A stretch of 64,000 nucleotides of DNA from a bacterium (GTDB lineage: Bacteria > Planctomycetota > Planctomycetia > Isosphaerales > Isosphaeraceae): the NCBI GenBank assembly GCA_016125085.1, contig WGMM01000007.1:62001-126000 (forward strand), written 5' to 3'. The notes below the pieces were generated by a model. It was not told the origin of the DNA and ran no database searches. It saw only the letters and a list, made by a program, of their open reading frames with translations. Shown one piece after another: positions 34,995 to 44,978 of the stretch. Every line of letters begins with the position of its first letter. Position 1 is the first letter of the stretch. Both the position numbers and the translations under genes were made by a program.

Positions 34995-36812
34995 TCATCG
35001 GGCCTGAATCTCGGGTGACTTGCCTTCACCGAGCACGATCGGCCGGTCCAGCGGCGGTCCGGGCCAGGTTTCCGACTTGCCCGATGGCCAAAGGACCGTG
35101 ACCTGACGCACCTTCGTGGCAGCGCCTACGCCGATCGTCAATCGCGAGTCATGGGTGCTCAGATAGCTCGTCCCGGCGGGCAGAAATCGCGTAATCGTCC
35201 GGTTGCCGTCGATTTCCACCTTCACGACCGAGCCGACGCTCGAAACGGCCTTGCCATGGATTTTCGCGGCATTGAGCGTAAGCCGCAGAGCGTGTGACGC
35301 ATCGCCTTCAGGCTTCCGGTTCATGAGCAGAGCAGGTGCTTCGTCGTTGTGAGTCACGACGACATCCACTCGGCCATCGTCGTCCAGATCACCGAAAGCC
35401 GCCCCCCGGCCCAGACGCTCAGTGGCGAAATACGGTCCGCTCGATGCCGACACGTCCGAAAACCTTCCCTGGCCATCGTTTCGGAACAGCTGAGGTTTCA
35501 TTCGATACGGCATGCGCAGGGGTGTGACGTCATTGACATGCCCGTTGGCGATGAAAAGGTCCAGCGCGCCGTCATTGTCGAAATCGGCGAAACCCGTGCC
35601 GAATCCGAGCCTGCCACGTGTCGGCACTTTGAGCCGGGCCCGCGGCGTCGCGACTTCGAACCGGCCGCCGCCAAGATTCCGATAGAGCGTGACACCCTCT
35701 TCGTAGAAATTGGTCACGAGGATATCCGGCTTGCCATCGCCGTCGGCATCACCCACAGCCACCCCCATGGCGGCCGTCGGCTCACCCGACTCATTGAACG
35801 CCAGGCCCCAGGGCAGGCCTGATTCCTCGAACTTCATACCGCCGAGATTCCGATAAAGCTGGCACGGCGTTTTGTCGTTGGCGACGAAGATATCGAGTTT
35901 GCCGTCTTCGTCAAAATCGGCGATCGCCAGGCCGAGGCCATTCCCGGCCGTTCTTTCGAGACCGATCTCCGGGCCGATATCCGTAAACTTACCGGTGCCA
36001 TCGTTGCGATAAAGGCTGTCGGCCGATGGTGCGTGGGCCAGGGGCGGGCAATAGCCGATCTGGCCGGGAAGGGCATTGCAGGTGACAGTCGGCCGCCCTG
36101 CGGCATCGACGGTATCCGCCAGATACCGCACGACATAAAGATCCAGATCGCCGTCGGCGTCGAGATCGGCGAAGGCCGTACTGGTAGCCCAGCCGTGCCC
36201 GGTCAGGCCAGCGGCCTGAGTCTGGTCCTCGAATGTGCCGTCGCCCTTGTTTCGATAGAGCGCCGCGGTGTCGAACCCGGCAACGTAAATGTCCGGATGA
36301 CCGTCGCCGTCGTAATCGCCGATCGCAACCCCCTGACCGTAGCCACGGAAGGCGACACCGGCCTTCTGTGCGACATTCTCGAATTTCCCGTCGCCCAGGT
36401 TGCGGTAAAGCTGGGCCGAGTGCGATTCGTCCGCGGGATCGGCCGGTATTTCGGCACCCTGAGTCAGATAAATGTCGAGCCTGCCGTTACCGTCGAAGTC
36501 GATCAAGCCTACGCCGCCGCCCATCGTTTCCACGAGCCGGAACTGCCCATGCGCTGCCGGATATCTTGGCGTAGTCAGCCCTGCCGCGCCGGCCACATCT
36601 TCGAAAACGATGCGGTCCCGGGGCGAAGCGGTCGATGAGGTCACGGCCGGTGCTGGGGATTTCGCCTGAACCTTTTCGGCACCTGGAGCAATTTCCGAAA
36701 CTGGTGCCGGCACGGGTGATTCGACCGATGGCTCGTTTGACGAACATCCGAAGCAAACGACCACAATCACAGCAAATCGCTGGTATATCGACATATCGGA
36801 AAGGGCGTTCAT
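34995..36812 (-). CDS. FG-GAP/ASPIC-UnbV repeat protein (seven calcium loops)
   Basis: A 605-residue extracytoplasmic protein. The N-terminus has a hydrophobic segment (FAVIVVVCFGC) that may be a lipoprotein signal, then an Ala/Pro/Ser linker. Residues about 75-500 hold seven calcium-binding loops of the DxDxDG type (DFDGNGRLD, DYDGDGHPD, DLDADGDLD, DFDEDGKLD, DADGDGKPD, DFDNDGALD, DLDDDGRVD), consistent with a seven-bladed integrin-alpha/CRTAC1-like propeller. The C-terminal about 100 residues form an ASPIC/UnbV domain (SVGSVVKVEIDGN, QVTVLWPSG). The ATG overlaps the stop of the upstream TPR gene as ATGA, so the two are translationally coupled. Function unknown; adhesion or protein scaffolding at the surface is inferred. 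Confidence 0.9.
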   Translation of the reverse strand: MNALSDMSIYQRFAVIVVVCFGCSSNEPSVESPVPAPVSEIAPGAEKVQAKSPAPAVTSSTASPRDRIVFEDVAGAAGLTTPRYPAAHGQFRLVETMGGGVGLIDFDGNGRLDIYLTQGAEIPADPADESHSAQLYRNLGDGKFENVAQKAGVAFRGYGQGVAIGDYDGDGHPDIYVAGFDTAALYRNKGDGTFEDQTQAAGLTGHGWATSTAFADLDADGDLDLYVVRYLADTVDAAGRPTVTCNALPGQIGYCPPLAHAPSADSLYRNDGTGKFTDIGPEIGLERTAGNGLGLAIADFDEDGKLDIFVANDKTPCQLYRNLGGMKFEESGLPWGLAFNESGEPTAAMGVAVGDADGDGKPDILVTNFYEEGVTLYRNLGGGRFEVATPRARLKVPTRGRLGFGTGFADFDNDGALDLFIANGHVNDVTPLRMPYRMKPQLFRNDGQGRFSDVSASSGPYFATERLGRGAAFGDLDDDGRVDVVVTHNDEAPALLMNRKPEGDASHALRLTLNAAKIHGKAVSSVGSVVKVEIDGNRTITRFLPAGTSYLSTHDSRLTIGVGAATKVRQVTVLWPSGKSETWPGPPLDRPIVLGEGKSPEIQAR

Positions 36813-38029
36813 GGTCCGTTCGATTTCTCTGCAAGGCGGGATACGACCGCGCGGGCTTCGGCGTTATTGCGATCGATTCTCAACGCTTCCGTCGCCCAGG
36901 CCCGGGCTTCGAATGACCTGCCCAGAGAGGCTGAGGCCTTCGCCGCAGCCAGAATCGCCATCACCGTGGGACGGGAAGAGTCAACGGCCGCAACGGTTTC
37001 GGCCAGATTCCGAATCGTTTCGTGAGTTTTGAGAATTCCCGCGGCCTCCTCGGTCTTGCCTGATGCTCGCAGAGACTCGGCAAGGCGGTAATTCGTTTCG
37101 GGATGATACGGATCCAGCGCAAGCGCCTTTTTGTAACTCTTGGCAGAGTCTTCTCTTCGGCCGATGTTGCGTTGATGGTCGCCGAGCGTCATCCAGTATT
37201 CAGGAGAATCGGCACCTGCCGTACCGAATTCCTGTACGAGTTTATCAGCTTTTTCGATTTCACCGGATTCGACATACGTCGCGAAAAGTTCGATGCGAGC
37301 AGCCACGTCGTCGGGATTCCGGCTCAGCCATTCCGTCAGCTTTTCGATCGCCAGGTCCGATTCGCCACGATTGCGCAGAAAACGAGCGTATGCCGGGCGG
37401 ATATGCCGGCTTTCGGGCTGGACCTTCAGTGCTTTTTCGAGGACCGCACCTTCGTCGGTCGATTTGTCGAGGGTTCCGGGAGGTATGACGACGACCGATT
37501 GCCCGAGAAGCCTGAGCGGCTCGATCGTTCCGAAGCCGGATTTGACCCATGCCTGGAGGGCCTGAAGCTGATCGGCGCGGCGTCGTTCGACACCGAGCAG
37601 GCCAACGAGCGCCCGGTGCGCTTCGAGCATTCGCGGATCGATCCTCAGGGCCTCACGAAACGCTTGCTCCGCGGAGTCAAGCCGATATGCATTGCGATGC
37701 ACGAGTCCTTCCAGATATCGGGCACGGCCTGCCTGGGGAGAAGATTCGGGCACTCCGTGCAGGATCGCTGCCGCGACTTCGGAGTCACCGGCCTGATCGG
37801 CATATTCGGCACGACGGAACATCAGATCGACGTCGGCGGGACGGTACCAGGCGAGCCTTTCGGCGAGATCTCGCAATTGCCGCAAGTCCGTAGCGGGACT
37901 GATCTGTAATATCGTGCCGTCAAGATCGCGGGCGCGCCAGAGAAAAAAACCTTGAACGGAAACCACCACGAAGCCGAACAAGATGAGAAGAAGAATCGGG
38001 ATACGCCTTCGATTCTTTCGATCCGCCAT
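36809..38029 (-). CDS. Membrane-anchored TPR protein
   Basis: A 406-residue protein with an N-terminal signal anchor (RIPILLLILFGFVVVSVQGFFLW) and tetratricopeptide repeats over most of the rest, for example AEQAFREALRIDPRMLEAH, AIEKLTEWLSRNPDDVAAR and SAKSYKKALALDPYHPETN. It should sit in the periplasm and act as a protein-protein interaction platform. It is the first gene of a two-gene operon and overlaps the UnbV gene by an ATGA, implying equal-stoichiometry partners. In the larger operon at 41-51 kb the TPR part and the UnbV part are fused in single proteins, which supports the idea that these two halves work together. Confidence 0.88.
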   Translation of the reverse strand: MADRKNRRRIPILLLILFGFVVVSVQGFFLWRARDLDGTILQISPATDLRQLRDLAERLAWYRPADVDLMFRRAEYADQAGDSEVAAAILHGVPESSPQAGRARYLEGLVHRNAYRLDSAEQAFREALRIDPRMLEAHRALVGLLGVERRRADQLQALQAWVKSGFGTIEPLRLLGQSVVVIPPGTLDKSTDEGAVLEKALKVQPESRHIRPAYARFLRNRGESDLAIEKLTEWLSRNPDDVAARIELFATYVESGEIEKADKLVQEFGTAGADSPEYWMTLGDHQRNIGRREDSAKSYKKALALDPYHPETNYRLAESLRASGKTEEAAGILKTHETIRNLAETVAAVDSSRPTVMAILAAAKASASLGRSFEARAWATEALRIDRNNAEARAVVSRLAEKSNGP

Positions 38030-38394
38030 TTCCCACCTGCAAATCTGTGGAATGTCCGTGCCGGCACATCGACTCGCCTGATCGCGAGAGCTTGCGCCGA
38101 CGGATCCATTCTATGGGAAATCTCATTGGCGTGATAACCCTGGAGCCGGTTTCCGGGTTGCGGCCGAACCGGGTCGAGTCGAGGCGAAAATTCCGAGGAT
38201 TCCGAGAGATTCGTCGAAAACGAAAAAAATGAACGTTTTTTCGTTTTTCCGATTGATCGGAATCCTCACGTGTGGTTGGATTAATGGTGCCGAGGTCGCT
38301 CGGTACCACCACTCGCTCTCCAAAACCTGTCGTGTCACTCATTCCAGTCGCTGGAAGGTGCCCGCTTGCCTTCCTTACCCAAGGAGTCGTTCGC
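38030..38394. other. 365-base divergent intergenic region
   Basis: It lies between the TPR/UnbV operon (minus) and the DUF1559 gene (plus). No gene is supported. It holds an AT-rich perfect hairpin at 38217-38247 and must contain promoters for both directions. AAGGAG at about 38381-38386 is the ribosome-binding site of the DUF1559 gene. Confidence 0.5.
38217..38247. terminator. AT-rich perfect hairpin in the divergent region
   Basis: AAAACGAAAAAA / TTTTTTCGTTTT, 12-bp perfect arms with a 7-base loop (atgaacg). It reads as A-run, stem, T-run on both strands, so it could terminate leftover transcription in either direction or be a binding site; 148 bases upstream of the DUF1559 start. Confidence 0.4.
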
Positions 38395-39486
<1,092 letters not shown>

Positions 39487-39547
39487 TCCTTCAGACAGCC
39501 GAACTGGCTCTGTCCGAACGACCTCGGTAGTATATGCCTCGGCAAAT

Positions 39548-39574
39548 GGCGGCCCGTGTTTCGCACGGGCCGCC
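39548..39574 (+). terminator. Rho-independent terminator of the DUF1559 gene
   Basis: Perfect 11-bp stem GGCGGCCCGTG / CACGGGCCGCC with loop tttcg, followed by ttttcgttt, 62 bases after the stop. Confidence 0.92.
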
Positions 39575-39638
39575 TTTTCGTTTACGATCTTCAACTGACT
39601 CGCCATCTCCGATTCGATGCCTCCATCCTGAGTCCGCC

Positions 39639-41477
39639 ATGAAACGCTCGTCGATCGCTCTGGCATTCGTGGCAGGTATTGCGGCGATCGCAACCGTGTT
39701 TTACTTCCTGATGCCGCAAGAGCCTGAATCGCGGAAAGCCGCACGAATCGCATACGGCGAAAAACAGTGGGCGCGTGCATTCAACGAAGCTTCTCGCAGG
39801 TTGAAGGAAGACCCGAAAGACACGGACGCTCGTCTGCTGCAGGCCAGGGCGGCAGCCCGGATCGAACGGGACGCTTTCGCCCTCGAAGCCTACGGTCAAT
39901 TGCCGAATCGCCCTGAAAGCGCAGAGGACCTCTATCTGGTCGGCTCGATTCTCGTCCGAATGGGGCGTGGTGCCGAGGGCGAAGAACTCCTGACTCGGGC
40001 CGTCGACACCGATCCCGCGCATGACGAAGCCGCCGGGTTCCTGTCACAATTCCTGTTCCGCAACCGTCGATTCGAAGCCGCCGGAACGACGGCAAGGAAA
40101 CGACTCGCCGCAAACCCTGCGGACGATGCGACTCGTGTCCTGCTGGCCCGGATCCACGACTCGACTTTCGAACCCGAGGAAGTCATCCGGTCCCTCGACG
40201 ACTGGATGGCCCGGAATCCTCACCCCGAGACGTCATCTGCGGAATTCCGCATCGAAACGATCCGCAAGCTCCTCGCCAGAAACCACCTTCGGCTTCACCA
40301 GCCGGAAAGGGCGATCGCTTCGCTGGGAAATTTCGAACGAACCGACCGCGAATCGCTCTGGCTCGCCTCTCGTGCGAAGCTTCAACTCGGAAAAAAAACC
40401 GAAGCCGTCGAATTCCTCGAAGCCGCACGCCAGGCCACCGGCGAGACAGGCAACCTCGAAGAACCATCACCTTATGTCGGTGCCGCTGCTTGCCGCGAGT
40501 GTCACGCCGAGATTTCCGAAGATCAGCAGGCCAGCCGCCACTCGATGACATTCCGGTTCGGCGACCAGCCCGACGGCTTGCCCTGGAACGGATTCTCGAA
40601 GGCGGACTTTCATTCCGAAAAGCTGAAGGCCAGTTTCGACCCCAGGCAAACGCCCCTTTCGCTGACCTTCGAAAGCGACGGCGAGGAAGTGCACGGGCTG
40701 ATGAAGTTCATCATGGGGTCAGGCCGCCACGCGGTCACGCCAGTGATCGAACCTGAAGACGGCACGGGGCTGCGGGAATCACGCTGGACGTGGTACGCGC
40801 CCGTGAACGACTGGGACATCACGCCCGGGCAACCGCGTGTACCCGCTTCGCCCCTTGACCTTATGGGAGTCGCCCAATCGCCCGACATGATCCGCCTGTG
40901 CCTGGGGTGCCATACGACGAACCCCTCGGAAATACTCAAGCGGGAAGGGCGCACGGTCGCCGATCGTGGCATCGGGTGCGAGCGGTGCCATGGACCGGGC
41001 GGGAACCACATCGAAGCGATCCGGGCGGAAATTCCGGACAAGGCCATCGGCCGGTTTCGCCGCAATTCGATGGGCACACGTCCGCAGGTCATGCAGGCAT
41101 GTGGAGAATGTCATGGAACGATGGGCCGGGATCTGGCCACCAATTCGGATGCCGCCGTCGTCCGATTTCAGGCGATGACGCTGACATTTTCGGAGTGCTT
41201 CAAGCAGGGTCAGGGTCTGCGGAACGGCTTCGATTGTCTGACATGCCATTCCCCGCACCACGACGCGGAAACGGACGCCCGACTTTACGATACGAAATGC
41301 ATCGACTGCCATAAAGCGACTGGAACAGGCGCTGTCAACACAGTGAACGAAGCGAATGCCAGGCTCTGCAAAGTCGAACCGGCTGGGAACTGCGTTTCAT
41401 GTCACATGCCGAAAATTCCCAGCGTTCAACCTCACACCCGGTTCACGGACCACCAGATCCGAATCCCGAAAAAATGA
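39639..41477 (+). CDS. TPR plus seven-haem cytochrome c protein
   Basis: A 612-residue fusion. An N-terminal membrane anchor (IALAFVAGIAAIATVFYFL) is followed by TPR-type helices over about residues 35-270 (for example EELLTRAVDTDPAHDEA) and a C-terminal cytochrome part with seven CxxCH motifs: CRECH (from 285), CLGCH, CERCH, CGECH, CLTCH, CIDCH and CVSCH (from 585). The order of haem contexts, ending in CxVEPxGxCVSCHMP and FTDHxIR, is the same as in the cytochrome at 33644-34984, so they are paralogues, this one with an added TPR part. The start at 39639 follows the DUF1559 terminator; upstream frame is not used. It is convergent, 10 bases apart, with the large UnbV operon. Confidence 0.9.
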   Translation: MKRSSIALAFVAGIAAIATVFYFLMPQEPESRKAARIAYGEKQWARAFNEASRRLKEDPKDTDARLLQARAAARIERDAFALEAYGQLPNRPESAEDLYLVGSILVRMGRGAEGEELLTRAVDTDPAHDEAAGFLSQFLFRNRRFEAAGTTARKRLAANPADDATRVLLARIHDSTFEPEEVIRSLDDWMARNPHPETSSAEFRIETIRKLLARNHLRLHQPERAIASLGNFERTDRESLWLASRAKLQLGKKTEAVEFLEAARQATGETGNLEEPSPYVGAAACRECHAEISEDQQASRHSMTFRFGDQPDGLPWNGFSKADFHSEKLKASFDPRQTPLSLTFESDGEEVHGLMKFIMGSGRHAVTPVIEPEDGTGLRESRWTWYAPVNDWDITPGQPRVPASPLDLMGVAQSPDMIRLCLGCHTTNPSEILKREGRTVADRGIGCERCHGPGGNHIEAIRAEIPDKAIGRFRRNSMGTRPQVMQACGECHGTMGRDLATNSDAAVVRFQAMTLTFSECFKQGQGLRNGFDCLTCHSPHHDAETDARLYDTKCIDCHKATGTGAVNTVNEANARLCKVEPAGNCVSCHMPKIPSVQPHTRFTDHQIRIPKK

Positions 41478-41487
41478 TGAAGCCGGT

Positions 41488-43830
41488 TCATTTCGGATCG
41501 GGCAGTTTCGAAAACGGCGTGTCATCGATCCGGCCGGTTCCTTCAACGATTTTGACGAATCGATCGGCAGCGACATTTTCGAAACGTTCTTCGCTGCGTG
41601 CCGCGTTGGGCCATCGAATGACCAGTTCCGTAATCTTGTCCGCTCGATCGAGCCCTAAATGCAATGCCAGCGAATTGCCGCCGAAGGAGGAATTCTGGCC
41701 CACGACCCGGTGAATGGTTCTGCGCGATCCGTCCGGTTCCGAAATCGTGGCCATCACTTTCGCTCCAATGGCCGACCGGTTCGATTTTCGTCCTTCCAGG
41801 CGGACATTCAACCAGTGGCGGCCCTTCGTGCCATTTTCGAAAAGGACATTGTGCGCCTTGTCGGCCGGTGTCTGTCCACCGGTCTGGACGAACAGGTCCA
41901 GATCACCGTCGAAGTCGTGATCGGCGAAGGAAACGCCGTGCCCTTTCTGCAAATGTCCCGTCCCGGTCGAAACCGTGACATCATCGAATTTCGAACCATC
42001 GACATTCCGGAACATCCGGTTGGGGATCAGTACCGAGTAAGGTGGCCAGCCGGTCGCCAGATAAAAGTCCAGCCGACCGTCGTTGTCGTAATCCGCGAAG
42101 TTCGTTCCCATGGGGAGAGTGACGAATCGAAGGCCGGCCGATTCGGAAACCTCTTCGAAACCGTCCTTACCCCGATTGCGATAAAGCCGGGGCCGTTCGC
42201 CTTTCGTGCCCGGGATTCCGCTCATGTCCGACACGATTTCGAAAAGCGATGCACCGAAACCTGTCACGAACAGGTCCTGGCGGCCGTCGTCGTCGAAATC
42301 CCAGAACCAGCAAGAGAAACTGCGCACCGGCTCGATCAGGCCAAGTTCCGAAGCCTTGTCTTCGAAAGTACCGTCGCCGAGATTCCGATAGAGTCTATTG
42401 AAACCGTTCATATTCGAAACGTAAATGTCAGGTCGGCCGTCGTCGTCGTAATCGCCCCAGGCGACACCCTTCGCCCAGGCCTGATTGATCACACCGGCAG
42501 CCTCAGCGACGTTCCGGAACGTGCCATCGCCTTCGTTGCGATACAGACGGTTATGATTCAGCGGTGTCGCGTTGCGGTCGTGATATTCGCCTGCGACATA
42601 GAGGTCAAGATCGCCATCCAGGTCATAATCGGCCCAGCCGGCCGATTGCGTCGCGATCGGCTCACCCAGACCGGCGATTCCTGTCACATCTTCGAAAGTG
42701 CCATCGTCACGATTTCGAAGCAGGCTTAGAGGGTAGGGCGTTTCCCAGCCGCCACGCAGGAGCAGGGCGTCCAGGTCTCCGTCATTGTCATAATCGGCGG
42801 CCACAAGATTCACGGCCATCGACATTCCGCTCAGGCCTGCATTTTCGGCTTTGTCGACGTAAATTCCCGTCGTGTCTCTGGCGAATAACGACGCTCCCTT
42901 GTTCCAGTCCCCGGAAGTGATGAAGAGATCGGGCCGCTTGTCGCCGTCGAAATCGTCCCACCACGAACCGCCGAGCATGTTCGGGCCTCGCGTGTCGAGA
43001 CCGAAATCGAGCGTGCGATTCGCAAAAGTCGCGGCTTTCGGGCGTTCGCTGATCCAGCTCGGGTGGAGCCCTGAACCGAGATCACGGGCCGATTCGAAAT
43101 CGCCGATCGTCAACCGGGCCACATGAGAAAGCCACTTGACGCCCAAGTCTTCCGGCCGGTGCTTGAGATAGGTATCGAAAAACTCCAGAGCCCGGCGCGA
43201 CCCGGATGGATTCGAATGCACGGCCTCCGGCGCAAGTGGATAAATGCAAGTGGAAGCACCGACACAAGCGACGCAATTTTCCAGCTCGCCCCGGCGCATC
43301 GAAGCGATGCCCCGCAGGGCCGTCAAATTGTCGGCCATTTCCTGCGAGAGCGACGGGTTATCGTCCGCGGCGCGTTCGAACCAGCTATCGGCGTGATCGA
43401 ATCGACCTTCGTACATCTCGAGCAAGCCCCTGAGCATTCGCAACCGGGACCTTGCGTCGGCGATTTCATTCGCAGGGGCCGGTTTCGAATCGAGCGAGGC
43501 GAGCTGCTTCTCCAGATCGGCGACACCGCGTGCGTACCTGGCAGCCAGTGCTTCTTCGCACGATTTCAGGTTCGATCGATCGAGGATCGGAGGTGTCGAA
43601 CCCAGAGCCACTCCATATCCGCTGTCGTCCACGAACAAATGACTGACCAGCGGCACGGATGCGTCGTGTTTCCGAACCTGTGCGGCGTTCGATTCGGAAT
43701 TCTTCACGACACTGCCGGGAACAGGCCGGGGCTTGCTCGATGTCACGGTCGGCTGACCGAGAGAGTACCAGGCCCAGAAGCCGACTCCCACACCCAGAAC
43801 GACCGTGACCAGCGTGCCCCGAAACGTCAT
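41488..43830 (-). CDS. FG-GAP/ASPIC-UnbV protein with N-terminal helical part
   Basis: A 780-residue protein with a signal anchor (LVTVVLGVGVGFWAWYSL), an N-terminal helical region with TPR character (ADLEKQLASL to GRFDHADSWFERAADDNP) and a Cys motif ENCVACVGASTCIYPL. The propeller has seven calcium loops (DFDGDKRPD, DYDNDGDLD, DYDLDGDLD, DYDDDGRPD, DFDDDGRQD, DYDNDGRLD, DHDFDGDLD). The C-terminal ASPIC/UnbV domain has SAIGAKVMATISEPDG and ELVIRWPNA. It is the last gene of a four-gene operon, its ATG overlapping the stop of the substrate-binding-protein gene as ATGA. It differs from the two large paralogues upstream in the operon and is not a tandem copy. Role unknown. Confidence 0.9.
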   Translation of the reverse strand: MTFRGTLVTVVLGVGVGFWAWYSLGQPTVTSSKPRPVPGSVVKNSESNAAQVRKHDASVPLVSHLFVDDSGYGVALGSTPPILDRSNLKSCEEALAARYARGVADLEKQLASLDSKPAPANEIADARSRLRMLRGLLEMYEGRFDHADSWFERAADDNPSLSQEMADNLTALRGIASMRRGELENCVACVGASTCIYPLAPEAVHSNPSGSRRALEFFDTYLKHRPEDLGVKWLSHVARLTIGDFESARDLGSGLHPSWISERPKAATFANRTLDFGLDTRGPNMLGGSWWDDFDGDKRPDLFITSGDWNKGASLFARDTTGIYVDKAENAGLSGMSMAVNLVAADYDNDGDLDALLLRGGWETPYPLSLLRNRDDGTFEDVTGIAGLGEPIATQSAGWADYDLDGDLDLYVAGEYHDRNATPLNHNRLYRNEGDGTFRNVAEAAGVINQAWAKGVAWGDYDDDGRPDIYVSNMNGFNRLYRNLGDGTFEDKASELGLIEPVRSFSCWFWDFDDDGRQDLFVTGFGASLFEIVSDMSGIPGTKGERPRLYRNRGKDGFEEVSESAGLRFVTLPMGTNFADYDNDGRLDFYLATGWPPYSVLIPNRMFRNVDGSKFDDVTVSTGTGHLQKGHGVSFADHDFDGDLDLFVQTGGQTPADKAHNVLFENGTKGRHWLNVRLEGRKSNRSAIGAKVMATISEPDGSRRTIHRVVGQNSSFGGNSLALHLGLDRADKITELVIRWPNAARSEERFENVAADRFVKIVEGTGRIDDTPFSKLPDPK

Positions 43831-44978
43831 TGGCGGACTCCGCCGATCGCACTTTCGTTCGGCTTGCTGACGTCCTTGATATCACGCATGATCGAAGGCA
43901 GGATCGTCACGCCGATATCTTTGGCCGCTTTGGTGTTCACGACGGTCGTGTAATGGTCCCCTTCGACGAACGGAATTTTCGAAGCTTCGTCACCATTGAC
44001 GATCCTGCCGATCCGGCGGCCGACTTCGAAACCCGTCCAGCGCATGGCTGGCTCTCGCGTGAAAATGGCGCCCTCTTCCGCCTGCTTTTCGAGCGTTCCC
44101 CATACCGAGATTTTGACTCGCGTCGCTTCGGCGATGACCTTGGCTGACTGATTGCCGAGACCATTCGTCAGAATCAGGGCAGCGATACCCTTCGCTTTCA
44201 GATCGTCCGCAAGTTTCGCCCAGTCGGTATCCTTGCCATAAGGCACCGGCACGGCTTCGACCTGCGCCCAGTTGCATTTCAGAAGGTTATCCTTGTGGAT
44301 GACGCTCAACTTATTGTCAGGATCGAACAGGATTCCGAACTTCTTCGCATCCTTCAAGCTGCCGCGGGCGATTTCGACGGTCAATGTCAGACGATGGGGC
44401 AGAAACGCGCCAGTGACGTTCGAAGCATGATCGGTGAGCGACTTACCGAGCCCCAGGCCGACAGGATCATTGGCCATGGCAAAGACGACAGGCTTCGGAG
44501 GATTTTTCGCCATCACGGCCATCGTCGTGGAATCCAGCAGTGTGACGAGCACATCGGCCCCGTCGGCCAGCGCTTTGTCGACCAGCCCAGGCACGGCGGC
44601 GAGATCGCCTTTGGCGTCATATTCGACGATCTGGTGCTCGTTATACGGAAACTTCGCCTGCTTGATGCCGTCTTCGATGCTCTGGAGACCCGGCTCCTTG
44701 CCCGAATCGGGGTCGTTCAGTCGAATCAAAGCGACTGTCGCCTTGCGAGCCTGTTCGCGATCGGATTTCGATCCACCGGACGAAGCAGTTTTCTGACTCG
44801 CGACCGGTGCACCGGACGAAGCCGGAGCACCTGCACCGCCGCCTCCGCCGCAACCGCTCGTGAAAATGAGTGCCGTGAGTGCCAGCGTTCCGAAAGCCCG
44901 GAAGATACCATTGCGCTCGATGCGTTCGGGGCGGAATTTCATTTCGCGTCGTTTCCTTGTTGAAGGTGAGGGTGTCAT
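43827..44978 (-). CDS. ABC-type substrate-binding lipoprotein (ABC_sub_bind family)
   Basis: A 383-residue lipoprotein: the hydrophobic segment ALTALIFTSGC gives a lipobox ending at Cys, followed by a Gly/Ala/Ser-rich linker. The rest fits the ABC_sub_bind fold (Pfam PF04392, the TrpX/TrtA-like group): GADVLVTLLDSTTMAVMAK, PPKPVVFAMANDPVGLGLGKS and SNVTGAFLPHR in the conserved order, then KFGILFDPDNKLSV, IAALILTNG and AAKDIGVTILPSI. Some relatives bind aromatic amino acids. No permease or ATPase is present. Both ends overlap neighbouring UnbV genes by ATGA, so it is embedded in that operon and is more likely a sensor or binding partner than a normal importer component. An ATG at 44942 is an alternative start. 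Confidence 0.85.
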   Translation of the reverse strand: MTPSPSTRKRREMKFRPERIERNGIFRAFGTLALTALIFTSGCGGGGGAGAPASSGAPVASQKTASSGGSKSDREQARKATVALIRLNDPDSGKEPGLQSIEDGIKQAKFPYNEHQIVEYDAKGDLAAVPGLVDKALADGADVLVTLLDSTTMAVMAKNPPKPVVFAMANDPVGLGLGKSLTDHASNVTGAFLPHRLTLTVEIARGSLKDAKKFGILFDPDNKLSVIHKDNLLKCNWAQVEAVPVPYGKDTDWAKLADDLKAKGIAALILTNGLGNQSAKVIAEATRVKISVWGTLEKQAEEGAIFTREPAMRWTGFEVGRRIGRIVNGDEASKIPFVEGDHYTTVVNTKAAKDIGVTILPSIMRDIKDVSKPNESAIGGVRQ

